Part shown: positions 1-11,265 of the stretch, piece by piece
Layout: each line of letters begins with the position of its first letter
Position numbering within the stretch: the stretch's first letter is position 1
Made by a program: the position numbers and the translations under genes
Origin: Agarophyton chilense
Taxonomy: Eukaryota > Rhodophyta > Florideophyceae > Gracilariales > Gracilariaceae
Length of the DNA stretch: 64,000 bases
Assembly: GCA_030374765.1 (NCBI GenBank)
Contig: JARGXX010000086.1
Coordinates: 930,001-994,000 of the forward strand
Direction of reading: 5' to 3'
The notes under the pieces: model-generated
Told to the model about the DNA's origin: nothing
Databases searched by the model: none
The model's input: only the letters and a program-made list of their open reading frames with translations

Positions 1-2
1 TG

Positions 3-269
3 ATTTGTGCGTTTTGTGGTTATGCCCTGGGCCGTAATCAACAGGAATGCAAAAAAGTCAGAGAAACGGCAGAATGGTGCTCGTTTGCAAAAGAAGCCCA
101 AGTATACGCAACGAATGCCAGTGCGTTTTTCTCACGCCCTGGAATTCTATTAATAGATGGAACAGAGCTCCTTGCATTTCTGCTTCACCTTACGGAGAAG
201 TTACGACCCGAGACTGGCTGTGCTTCTCTACTTCGCGAGGGGGATTGGATTGATGCTTCTGAACTTTAA
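3..269 (+). CDS. C-terminal piece of an unrecognised protein, open at the window edge
   Basis: The frame is open from the window edge for 88 codons and ends at TAA, with no internal stop. It begins with a CxxC pair (ICAFCG) and contains two more cysteines in the next 25 residues. Near the end is the block GILLIDGTELLAFLL. That block loosely recalls the end of Mrr-like restriction endonuclease domains, where a TT(S/N) strand is followed by an LIDGxxL helix. The resemblance is by eye only and the catalytic part would lie outside the window. It could equally be a transposon accessory protein. Confidence 0.35.
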   Translation: MCAFCGYALGRNQQECKKVRETAEWCSFAKEAQVYATNASAFFSRPGILLIDGTELLAFLLHLTEKLRPETGCASLLREGDWIDASEL

Positions 270-2504
270 TTGGAGAAAATCCGAGCTTTGTCGCCATTTT
301 TCTTAATGCTCGCTTCGTGTTTCATACGCTCGTTTTAAGCGCGTGTGAGATAGAGTGAAAAACTGTTCGCAATCATCAAGAACTTTATGTCACTCAACTT
401 CTGATTGTAGCTTTAGAATGATGGGTTCTGATGCGAGACAATACCTGAACGTCTTCACGATGTTTATATTCCTGAGAAAGCCTTGTTCTGCCTCGTTGTC
501 TGTAATATACACCATGTAAACTTCCATACGTTTGTATTACGAAATCCAATCATGTCTATACTTGGTAAATGGTTTGACTTGCGTAGCGAGACAGACTTCG
601 TATCGCGGTTGGGATTCAGCAGCTTCTGGACCTGGATGCAATTGCTTGAACGGTGAGCTGTTTGTACCTGTGTAACCAAGCCTTGCGAGTGGCAAGTTCT
701 TCCTGAAAAACAAAAGGGGGTACCAGAACAGCTGCTATCAATATCAAAACAGCGACAAACTACACAATACGCTAACAGGCGTGCTGGTAACCGAGACTCG
801 ACAGCACGCAAGCAGAGTAGCAGGTGGTTTAAAATCGTGGATAACTGGTTTATGCAGAGGAGTGTGCACATCAGAGTTGGATCACCGTTTTGAAGACATG
901 AATGCCGAGAGCTAATGACTCAATGCTACGACAGCCGAAGAACAGGAAAGTAATCTTAGGAGTGTATCAAGGTAGAAACTGAGCATATGGATAGCATTAC
1001 AATAGGAAGGTGGTTTAGGCATTGCGAGGTGTGGATCCGTTTTGCGTTAGGCTGCCTGTTCGGCCAACCGAACAAAGCCTTTTAAAATTGTGAGGGTATT
1101 TGGAGGGCAGATGGATTTAATTGTGTTACTATGAATGTAATTGGAGTGCATATGGCGCTGTTCCTGTTCTGCCTGGCTTGGTTGCTGGAACAGAAACATG
1201 TGTAGTGCAGTCGGAGCATCCTGGAAACCGCAACTTCGGTACGAGAACATACTTCGGCTTCCTCCATATTCACACTCTCCACTCGTCTTCCGATGGTCAT
1301 CCCCGCTCGCTTCCCTTTAGCAGCGACGATGTTTTCCCCGGGCGCAAACGCACGCACCGTCCCCCGCAGCCCGCGCCACAAAATGGGCGGTGCCATAATG
1401 CAGCCTAAGGACGATCCACTGTGCAACCTTTCTATTCGTTACGACCTGCCGTCTTGTTGTCTCGCTTCCTCGGTTCTACTTCCTTCTCTCTCCCTTACCT
1501 CACCCCCGATCTTGGGTTCTCGCGAGTCCGCGCCCTCTACTCGTCCGCGGTTTCGTTGCTTCACTCTGCGCCCCAACTTTTTTTGCATCCCATCCTACCA
1601 GCTGCATTTGTCCAGGCCTTTCCAAACAATCTCCCTTTCACTTCCAACTGCTGCGCCTGTCTTCCTAAGACTCCACGTGCTTGCGTCAACTTCCAATCTC
1701 AAGCGCTTGAGTTTCGCACTGCCAAACTACCTCCCCCAACTCCGCCAGTAATATTCTATTTTCCCTCAACGGTTTGCAACGCTCCATCGTCTCTCACGGA
1801 ATTTTTGACAGCTTGTTTCATCCTGTGACCCTGTGATTCAACCCCTTAAGCCCTTCTGCGCGCGCAGTCAAGCGCACGATCATCCTTTAGCCGCAGCAGC
1901 GTTCAAGCTGTAGTTTTCTTGTATAGCAAAGCGCTTTGGAGGGGAAACGCCCGTGCTTCAAACTGAGCAGTCGCAAGTCGTGGCAAACGCTCCTTAGCAC
2001 TCCACGCACTGGTATTTGTCTCGGAACCGCGTCGCCGCAGAGCGAACATGGTCTCTGTCGCCATGAATTCCACTCATCTTACCTTGGCTTCAGCAACAAA
2101 CCCAGAACATGCTATTTGTTCGGCGCCGTTGGCGACCTCTAATGAACAGCAAACAATAGAATGGACTCCAGCTCCAGAAAAACTCCAAGCAATCGCCAAC
2201 TTACTGGATATAGAGGAATGAAAGCATCTGTTTATTGGGGTGCTAAAAGAAACGAAGATACTCCATCGAGAACAAAAGGCCTTATTCCAGTCATTTGGGC
2301 AGGCATCGCCTTTCTCGTCAGATGTGAGATACAAAGCCAACGGAAGTGCGATCTGTAATGAATGAGACATTGCCTTATTGAAGTTCAACTATAACTGGTT
2401 TTTGGACGAGTTCGAACAAGGTCACGAATCAAATTTTGCAGCAGGGTGTAAATGCAGCATTACGTTCATGGCCAGAATTATGTATACATCCCAGGCTACC
2501 TTTC
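270..2504. other. 2.2 kb with no supported gene
   Basis: I see no reading frame here with convincing protein character. A minus-strand frame starting at 1391 (MAPPILWRGLRGTVRAF) looks like a short first exon with a basic, amphipathic start, but I cannot follow it into a second exon. The + strand from about 1420 to 1850 is C/T-rich and gives long low-complexity frames that I treat as shadows. Confidence 0.3.
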
Positions 2505-3426
2505 TCATCGTTCAACTCCACGATAAGAACTGTATCTATCCAGTATCACTCTGCCACCCTTTTCATCACTCTCAACAGATAAAAACGTGCCATGATTGGA
2601 GTTTTGCGCGTGTGGTTGAAAAATATGGAAGGACCATTTCACTTCGTAAACATCAGTGAAGGTGTGAATATGATACTCGCCATCACAGCGTTTTTCGATT
2701 TTTGATGGCCTTCTCTCAGCCACACTGAGAACCAAAAGGCTTAGAATCGGCATAAGAATCCTCCGAGTCCTTGGGTGGATACGAGGTAGATTGCCTGCCA
2801 TTATCTTTCGAGGCTTGTTTTCTCCTCTCTTCATATCGGCTTTGGGCGCTCTGATTAATGCGTTTTCTATGTCTTTGTCTATACCTTCGAGCTTCTGCCG
2901 CATTTTTGGCCCTCTTTTCAATCTTAAGATTAGAATCTTCACAAAATGACTTGCTTCTTACTCTTGGTATGATCAGCCGCGTTCTAGGGGTTTCCTCAGC
3001 TTCCATGACAGGATTAGAACCAGGTTCGCATACAATGTGCAAACTGTCAACAAATAATCTCTTTACAGGTTGTTCTTGGTTCACGGTATATCTGAAGCTC
3101 TGGACGTGTTTCGGAAGCACACCTTCAAGAAACCGATACTGTTGTGTGGCACCCGCGATTTCGTGCGACCCGGTTTCTTCGTTCAATTTCGAGTCACATG
3201 CAGTACAAAGAACACTCGCACCTGATCCCTCTTTCGAAGCATCAGGAGCGTACTTGTTTCGAACTGATTCTTCCGGCAATGTGCCCCATATGCTGTGAAT
3301 AGGGTGCTTACAAACCAGACAAAAATGACTTGGGCTGGACCCAATGAATCCATCTACCGTGCGACACCTTCCACGTTTATGTTCGATGCAGTAATAACGA
3401 TTTAATGAGGCTTCGGCGGCTCCCAT
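2505..3426 (-). CDS. Zinc-cluster/basic-region protein, copy A
   Basis: The function is unknown. The first 237 codons (3426-2716) hold a probable zinc site of paired cysteines: YYCIEH near the start, then CLVCKHPIHSIWGT around residues 36-49 and CTACDSKL around residue 75. A basic segment near residues 167-200 (RRYRQRHRKRINQSAQSR) resembles a DNA-binding basic region. After the stop at 2716 the neighbouring frame continues with YHIHTFTDVYEVKWSF, which matches YHFHTVTDIYQVRRRF in the paralogue at 28,368-29,303. The gene therefore continues to about 2505, either through a frameshift near 2,700 or through an intron. The paralogue supports real coding. Presence of two copies in a transposon-dense window suggests the gene is itself mobile. 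Confidence 0.6.
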
Positions 3427-3639
3427 ATCAATGCGTTAAAAATTATACGGACGACGAAGACGAAAATTTCTGAAACGAATTGGAGTACACACGCCTCAGA
3501 TCCTTTTGGTCGCTGACGGACAAGGAGTGGCAGTCTTCCCGAGGCTCAAGTAAGCATGACAGACACGGAGAAATATTTTTTTCCCGTCACTGAGATCAGC
3601 CAATAGTATCACTTAAGTCTCGTCACCGTAAAAGTGTGC

Positions 3640-4344
3640 TGAAATATTAGGACTATTTTGAATGAGGCAGACACTGCAAAACGACAACATTTTTTCCGGC
3701 AGACACTTGAATTGGAACAGCATTTTGCTGCCATTATTGCTACTTCCTCCGCCGCGCTCGCTTCCACTTTCAATCCTCTTGAAGCACGGCAAGAAGCTGC
3801 GTTGTGACCAGCATCGGCGCCAAAGTATCTCGAACGAAAGATACGTCGTGATCACCAGCGCAAACTGCACCATCACAAGCGATCCTTCCCACACGCCCAG
3901 CGTGCTTATGGGAATAATGGGCTAACCTTTCGTCACGAAGAATGCAGCAGCCGTCCTCATTGAAATCACAATCATCGCTCGCACCGCTCGCCCGTACGTC
4001 CAGTTTATCCTTGTGATGACTTCAGCTTCTGTTCCCAATTCTATCAGCGACTTCTTTCACGCGTCTGTGAAAACAAACAAGTCGTCTACTCCTATTTCCA
4101 GCAACAGGAAAATGGAAAGAATCTACAGCGTCGTAAAGTACTTTTGCTGGAACAGGAAGCGGAAAAGGACATACGCGACTGGGAACGAAAAGAGTATTTG
4201 ACCCAGCGCTGCGACGGCCAAGAACGCACTGCCCGTGTGGAACCAGATAACCAGAAACAAGAGAACAAGGGCCACAACACAAAACAACAAATCTTGCATC
4301 GCCGTGTCAGAGAACGCAGCTTTTCTCAGTTTTACACTGGTTAG
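3640..4344 (+). pseudogene. Decayed unrecognised ORF
   Basis: Patches of coding-like sequence in changing frames suggest a decayed protein rich in Lys, Arg, Gln and Glu. The clearest piece, 4144-4344, reads LEQEAEKDIRDWERKEYL and then a Gln/Lys-rich tail. Several stops interrupt the stretch. No domain is recognised. It may be an accessory protein of the adjacent Tnp2-type element, or unrelated debris. Confidence 0.25.
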
Positions 4345-4439
4345 TGTGACACGGTATACTTTTTTGGATAGCTGCTCGATGGTTTCTGTTTCGTGCAGAT
4401 TACACTGAACTTATTGCTCTTCTTGTTCTGCTTTTCTAT

Positions 4440-5300
4440 CTTCAATGGCAACGTAGCCTCGAAAACGACATCCGATGCGCAAAATGCAGCGCATGAGCGA
4501 GGTGACGTTGCCTCCAACCGAAGGGTCTTTTCCATTATAACAAAAACCTCGCCTGGAGATATCGCGCCTATTTAACCTCGGCACCACTGAGACAGGGCTA
4601 GTCGGTTTTGCTTTATCGGCGCCACTAATATCTGCGTCATAAATGATGATAACCCGAATTGCTTTAGGTCGAGTTGTGGACGCCGTCACCGTAACAGGCT
4701 CCACTGATCTGGACGTTCTGGTGCTTGCCATTGGGGGTGTCCACTGTCTCTGCCCTTGCATCAACAACACTTGTGGCCTCCATGGCTCTCGCTAGTTCAA
4801 GGATTTCGCGACTGCTCCGTATCTCACTCTGTCCTCAGATACTTCTACAAGAAACTGCCTTCTTCGACACGCGTCGATCAGGCGCACTAGTGACTCGCCT
4901 TTCTTTGGATGTACTACTCGTATCAAGAACATTAACAGAAAACTTGGCGAAAATGTTAAGAAATGGGGTGATTACGGCATCGTCATTGTCGTTCATTTTG
5001 TACTTATCGCCAAAGTTATCCATCGTCATCATTTGTTCAATCCCGCCAAGTGTGGGCTTCTCTTTTCTTTTTTTCCGTACTCCTATGGCCTTTCAAAGAA
5101 TTTTTTCTTGGCAGAAACGCTTTACGCAGGTTCAGTTCAGCTGTCTGCGCAGATGTACCTATTAGAAGTTTTATGGTTTGGGGGTCGATTGGTTGACTGG
5201 TTGTAAATCCTCTTGATCCGAAGACCATCAGAATGCTGATATTACTTCTTCTCTGGTGAAATACATGCTATGGAAAGCTTAGTAGCCGAGTATGGTGGAT
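4440..5300 (+). pseudogene. ABCB-type (TAP/ABCB10-like) ABC transporter fragment
   Basis: This is part of the N-terminal membrane domain of a half-size ABC exporter. Visible in order are a first segment ending LGRVVDAVT (near 4,670), then LRISLCPQILLQETAFFD (near 4,830), RSGALVTRLSLDV (near 4,890) and TENLAKMLRNGV (near 4,950). After a frame change come YAGSVQLSAQMYLL and LWFGGRLVD (5,125-5,200). The pattern 'QExxFFDxxRxGxLxxRLSxD' is characteristic of the family. At least two frameshifts occur (near 4,735 and 5,070), a TAA lies near 4,640, and the ATP-binding domain is absent. It is a broken piece of a host gene, either captured by an element or stranded between insertions. Organelle location cannot be judged. 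Confidence 0.75.
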
Positions 5301-5540
5301 ATGCACGTGGTTATCCAATTGATTAGGAAACACCTGATTGGCAACTATTTCTCTCTCGACTACTAGTGCTGTTAACCATCGTGATCAGGGTTCATGGCTC
5401 TCATTTTGTATGGAATGCACGACATCATCTCAAGTCTTTCCACTTTATGTACTATGAATTTATGCAAATACATTAAGTGGTGTATAGAGCTTGGAGGCAA
5501 TGAGGCCGCTACTTCGGTACTAATGTGAAAAACGGGAATT

Positions 5541-7079
5541 TTAGACTCTTGCTCTCGTTTTGTTCCCCAAAAACATTTCACGGTGGGCTGTCACAGCAAA
5601 TAAAGACCCTGGTAGAGCGTTTGGTTCGGACGCTTGAAATTGTATACAAGGAGCAGTTACTGTGGAACTTAATGCATCTTTGTCACTTATTGAGGCTCGT
5701 CGACGAGCTTCGAGGTTCATGCGATCTGGATTCTCATGGAGTACAGATACAGGGCGCAGCTGGGCCCTTGAATTCAGACGAGATACAGCAACTGGAGCTC
5801 GCACTTGTAGGCGAAGCAAGATGCTCTTGTTCGTCGACTTCACGTGGGAATTATGTGGTAGGATTCTTGAAGAATTTGAATGGAAACCTTTCCTGACAGC
5901 CTTTGAATGCGCTGAGTTATGATTACACAGAGCTGAATTGGTTTCGTGGCCATAGTTACGAAAAGATCTTACGCTTCTCCTGTTGAGCTCGGCTTTCGGG
6001 CCTATATCGGAAATCTTAGCTCTCGCTTGAAACGAAGATAAAGATCTTTGCGATGAAATTTCATTGTGTTCAACTTGTTTCGCATGGGTTGGGGAAGAAG
6101 TTTGGGCGGGTTTGAATACCAGCGATGAAGATGATATCGGCGAAATGACATTCTCATGTACACTCTTAGGACCTTTGATAGATATCTCAACTCCCGTTCG
6201 AGATGGAGTTCCAATTCTGGATGGAGTATCTGACCATGAAACCGTATTTGGACTAACGAGATTGGAATCGAGTCCGGGAGACTTTTGAGTGGGATTGAAC
6301 ACTGGGGATGAAGGTTGTAAGAAAATATTTTGATCTTCGTGTTCTCTCTCAAAGTTCTCATCCGGTTGATGTCTCCCAACAGTTACGATATTGGTTTCGT
6401 CTTCCCTTTCATTTGAAGCAGAGGAAAGGCTCCCAACGATATCGTTGCCAGGGATAGGGTAGTTATGGAGGGGGTTATTAGGCACAGAGTGGCTAGTATG
6501 AACGTTTTTGACTCTTCTTGTATGAGAATATCGCCCCTTGGACTTCATCTTCTGTTCGGCCAACCACCTGATGCACCAAAGATTGCTGCTCTGTCTGTAC
6601 ACGACAAAGTCCTTCGAAGCGGATGCACTTCGAATGACGGCTTCGCACTAGGAAACGTGGGTTCTCTTTGAAGCTGTTCTCCACGCCAACTTCCCACAAT
6701 CCACGCCAATCCTTAGTATCATGATCATTTCTAATGCATCTTTGGCATCTGCGTTCAGTTTCTTATCACTGACATTCTCTTGGAATTGGATATACTTCTC
6801 TTGTCCATCAGGTATCATGGCGTTTCGAAAGTCAATTGCTGCTCGCATAAGCGCCGTAACATTTGGTTCTCGAAGGGAATCTTTACCGCGAACTGGGCTG
6901 CAAATGGAAGGAAGTCTGGACGACGGCTTGAGGGCTTCCAGACGTCTGTTGATCTTTGCAACTTCATCCTTCCATGTGCGAACGATCTCCTCTTTGGTCT
7001 CTAAAAGAAAACGTTCTAATGGAGCTTGAGAACCTTGGGGAGCCCTGTGATATGATGCTGTGGCGGACCTCTGAAACAA
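5541..7079 (-). CDS. Divergent partner ORF of the Tnp2-type transposon, split in two frames
   Basis: Two minus-strand frames probably form one gene: 7079-6648 (143 codons, with a charged helical segment FLLETKEEIVRTWKDEVAKI) and 6602-5541 (353 codons, Ser/Asn/Pro-rich with little fold). A frameshift or small intron near 6,600-6,660 would join them. The start lies about 280 bp from the divergent transposase start at 7356, so the two could share a promoter. CACTA elements usually carry a second, poorly conserved regulatory/DNA-binding protein, and this is inferred to be it from position only. No recognised domain. Confidence 0.45.
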
Positions 7080-7355
7080 CCATAAGCGTCACTCGAATAT
7101 GAGTTGCGATTAAGAAGAGAGATCAGAGAAAACCCCTTTTCCAAAGGACCGTTACATTTCGATTCGATTGATTTATAATCAAATGCGATGATGAAAATAG
7201 CACGTGATCTTGGGAACGAAACAGACACAAAAGAGTTTTGTTTTCAAAGCTCTGGTGTTGTTCAAAACTGCAGAGATCGAGTGTGGCAGTTTGACTAACT
7301 TTTTCTTCAACATCTCTCTTTCATTATCTTTTCAAGCTCCTCTTCCATCTACGGA

Positions 7356-10300
7356 ATGTGCCCGAAGTATGTATGTCTTCCGGAGTATGCTTGTACTTGC
7401 TATCCCCGAGGAAAACCCGTTAGTACAACTACTATGCTAAGGCGTAAAAGATCAGCCAACATATCTCAAAGAAGGCAGGGAATTCAAGCTGATCTCCCCT
7501 GGGGTCCAATAGAGAGGCGCAGTTTGACAGTTTGCGAACAGTATGAACCTTTTGTTCAGCAATTCCTGGGGCAGCCATGTGAAACGAATTCGAGTATCAC
7601 TTCAAACGGAGAAGCCAACTCGGGTCAAAAGCGAACTATCAAGGAGTTAGGAGAGAACCATTTGACGCCAGATGACGGCGTCGTGTCATCTCTGTTGAAT
7701 TCAAACGAGTACGATACGCCAAACGTCACCAGCGCTACTTCTCATGACAAACCATCGAATGAGGACTCAAATCCAGCGCAAGTGAGAAACGCGATGGCCA
7801 TTGAGGCACCCGAAACGCTTCCAGGGGGTATCCATTTCCGTTTCAGGAACGAAGAAGAGGTTGCAGCTCAGATACAGCCATTTGAATACGAGTCAGACTG
7901 CTCTGTTCGCTCTGAAGTATGTCTAAACTCCATGCAAAGCTTCAATATAAGTGGCCAGCATTATGAGGCTCATTTTGCAGGTGAAAACTTCGAAGAGGAG
8001 AATTCGAGTCGCTCTTACACTGAGAAAAGCGTGGTGGGTTCCAAATTTTCGTCGTGGGCTTGTAGAAACAGACCGTGGATAGACTTGTTCTTCAAGCATG
8101 GTCTCACACAAACAGTTATGGGTGATATTCTTAATCTTATTCAGGCACCTTACACGTGCTGGAAAACATTCATCGCCCGCCTATGCATGGAGTCTGGAAT
8201 TGATGAAGGAATGAAATCTTTCCCATTATGCTCCGGACACATGTGCTTCTACAACGAGTCCATTACAAAGTGCTCCGTTTGCGGTACACTTCGATCAGCG
8301 CCTGAATTCAAACTGGTCCAACCCTGTCATGGATACCTCTTAAACAGAGACTACAGCGTATGTTATTGGATAAGGAACGATGGGAAAGTCTGTACGAATA
8401 CCTGGAAGTACTGCAAACCGTAGATGATGGGGAAATAATTCGAGACTTTTTCGACACAGATGCTTTCGCACGGATTGTAGATGCCTTGGGAGGAAGATAT
8501 GCAATGAAATATGATCTGTTTCTATCGGTATCGACTGATAGATTCCAAGCTTTTCGAAAACGAACATATGATGTATGGCCCATTGCAGCAATTATCTGCA
8601 ACTTGGACCCGAACAAACGATTCTTTGTTAAAAACGTCCTGCCCTTCACTTTCATCTCAGGCCCAAACGAGCCAGTAAACCTTCAGTCATTCGTTTCTCC
8701 TCTTGTAGAGGAAATCAGGTCGCTAAACATGGATGGAGTTGGGACGGAATTTTTGTTTCACGACGGACTATCTCGCATGATTCGAGTTCATATGATGTGG
8801 TTTACAGGAGATCTTCCAGCCGTAAAAAAAGTTGGAGGACTAAAGGGCCACAATGGCAAGCGACCATGTCGCTTTTGCAAAATAGAGGGTGTGTGGTCAG
8901 CTTCAAACCGACATTACTACTACCCCAGTGCGATACGACAATCTGATCGAACCAATGTACTCTTCAATCTTTTTAGGCTTCCCCTACGTTCTGTTAATGA
9001 GACCGTTCGTACGATTCGAAGGCTAGGAATGTTTGAAGGGCGACGGATGTCAGCTATGCAACTAGAATCTGGAATCAACGAGAACTCAGTCCTCTTTTCT
9101 CTTCCGAACATACTACCGTACAAGTCGTTCCCGATTGACATAATGCACTTGTTCTACAATATTGGAAAAGACGTAATTCGCTTGTGGCTTACCGCCGAGG
9201 AACCATACTCACTCAGCAAGGCCTCAATAAGACGTATTGATCAGGAGCTCAAATGTTTTGGAGCAGGCATTCCAAGTCAAATTGGAAGTCGTCCGAGACC
9301 TCTAAGTAATTTCTCACAGTGTAAATCGGCCGAGATTAAGTCGTTTATTTTGTCATACAGTCTCATTGTACTGGAAGGACATCTTCCTCACGAATATCTA
9401 TAGGGTTGGAGAATTTTCGTGCAGTTAGTTGACCTGTGCTGGCGTCCAGCGTTAAAAATAGGTGACGTTGATACAATGCAAAAGTGTTCAACTGGTTTCT
9501 ATCGGCACTTTGAACGACTCTATTTCAAACAAGATCCTGAGCGAATTCAATTTTGGAAATATACTCTTCATTTGCTCCCTCATTTTGCTGAGGGGGTCAT
9601 TGAAAGCGCCCCACCTGTAGGGTAATCTCAGTACTGAATGGAGCGATACATTGGGTGGGTGTTAGGTCGCATAAACGCAAGAAACCTTGCAGCGGCATCA
9701 CTACTGAACGATGCAAAATTTGTTGAAGCGTACAAGGCTTTCTTCCGGGTCTCTGTACAGGTCGAAGGCATGAACACCGTTCATTAAATACGAGATAGAG
9801 GAGGGTATGAAATCAGAGGTCATGCGCAGACCTACTGGGTGGGGAACAATACTGAAATGGACGATTTGCTTTCCTCGTGCATCAAGGGATACTTTATGCG
9901 CAAGTATCATGGTTTGGAATCTTCAGAAATCGTTGATGTTCTAGATACCGTCGATCACGTCAAGTTCAGGTCTCGATTACGTTTTGTTTCCGGAAGCACA
10001 GTCCAGGACGCAATGGCAAGGCTTCGTCCTGGGACTGTTGATAACTTCCAATGCCGTTCCCGTCAGAATTGGCATGTAGCATGTGAAACGGAAGACGAGG
10101 AAAACGTTCAAGTATACTATGGACGTGTGCAGATGCTTTTTGAGTTCGAAGTGGACATATCCGGTATTGAATTTTCTCGAAGATGGAGTCCCTGGCAGCA
10201 GACGTATGAGGTGGCTCTCTTAGAATTGGCGACAGGTCTTGAGGTGGGCGACCAGATGCAGGTTTTCAAGAGCTGCTCTTCCACAGATTCCTTTCGGTCA

Positions 10301-10513
10301 AAGACAGTGGAAGACTTGTGTATCATTTCACGGCTGATTAGTGTTGTTGATCACACAGTTCTTTCTCAACAATTTCCAAGCGGAGAGCGACGAAGATCCT
10401 ACTTCATAGACGACAATCTGAAATCAGATTGTCTTCTCCACAAAAAGAAGCCTTCGATTGACAACATAAATCGGGTGTTGTGTGGCATCCGGGGGCAGAG
10501 GTATTGTCATTAA
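7356..10513 (+). pseudogene. CACTA/EnSpm-type (Tnp2) transposase, broken
   Basis: This is a DDE-class transposase of the Tnp2 family, which cuts and pastes its element in the nucleus. Residues matching the family include the zinc-like block KCSVCGTLR (near 8,270), then VWPIAAIICNLDPNKRF (8,574), GHNGKRPCRFCKIEGVW (8,850), FPIDIMHLFYNIGKDVI (9,130), the MERYIGWVLGRINARN block (9,638) and a C-terminal module with VQVYYGRVQMLFEFEV (10,110). A frameshift falls between 8,350 and 8,423. From 8,360 to 10,513 a single frame is kept, but it is broken by TAG at 9,401, TAA at 9,623, TGA at 9,635 and TAA at 9,785. The TGA falls where the family commonly has an aromatic residue before MERY. The gene is inactive. 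Confidence 0.85.
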
Positions 10514-10525
10514 CAGTTTTTATGA

Positions 10526-10849
10526 TGGGGAAATAACGAAAATGGGATCACGGCTACTTCTGAGCACCTTTTAGAGCGTGCTCTGCGTGTTCGCGGACAT
10601 AGCAGTAGCACATCTCTAAACACCCGGTTCGAACGTTTTCAGTATGTCTTACTAAGGAGTGGGAGAATCCGGAGAGGTTTGGGTGCTGATTGTGTATCAT
10701 TCGTTTCATTAGTTTTACAAGAAATGGAACTGGGATGCCAGGGGCTACAAAGAGAAGAGTTGGACGACGTACTAAAGCATGGACTGTCAGCATTGAGTGT
10801 CTTTTTCTGCACGTCACTTGGAGTGCAGACGAATGTTTTTGTGTCATAA
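10526..10849 (+). other. Open coding-like remnant after the Tnp2 transposase
   Basis: A 107-codon frame with no ATG at its head reads as a plausible helical protein, for example VSFVSLVLQEMELGCQG. It follows the transposase end by 13 bp in another frame. It may be a downstream exon or a continuation of the element's coding region after a frameshift. No family is recognised. Confidence 0.25.
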
Positions 10850-11265
10850 ACGTCGCCATATCGATCTCTCTCCTTCTCCATTTCTATTCCCCATTATGTG
10901 GGTCATTCATTTCTAATACAGAATAACGAGTGCAAGAGGAGTGCGTTGAGCGACCGAATATGGCTAATAAATACACTGCATTTACAACGAATTATGCCCG
11001 TTCCAGCCATTAACAAGGGTGCAAGAAGTGGAGAGCACACGGATGACGCTTTAGAAACCCTTTGTTTCTGGTGGATTTATGGTGTTCATTTGCAAGGCAC
11101 GCTGATGTCAATATGAATGCACCTGGATGTTGGAACAGTCAAGATAGCCTCCAATTGCCATCCTACTTTGTAAAATGTTACAATTTAAATCGAGCTTTTT
11201 TTGAAGCTGTGCAAAACCTTAATGCGCACTCCAAGTGCATACACTTTTCTGAAAATTTTCTTTTA
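10850..11265. other. Non-coding junction between the Tnp2 element and GyB1
   Basis: No supported frame. The segment ends in a pyrimidine run and AG (near 11,262) just where similarity to the 50.2-kb copy of the gypsy element begins, so the outer boundary of GyB1 is placed at about 11,266. I could not find convincing terminal repeats for the Tnp2 element. Confidence 0.3.

Noticed and set aside
464-871. 135-codon minus-strand frame
   Set aside because: Composition and lack of any motif look like chance; no homologous copy in the window.
1082-1391. Minus-strand MAPPILWRGLRG... frame as a first exon of a mitochondrial protein
   Set aside because: No second exon or family match could be followed, so it is mentioned only as a candidate.
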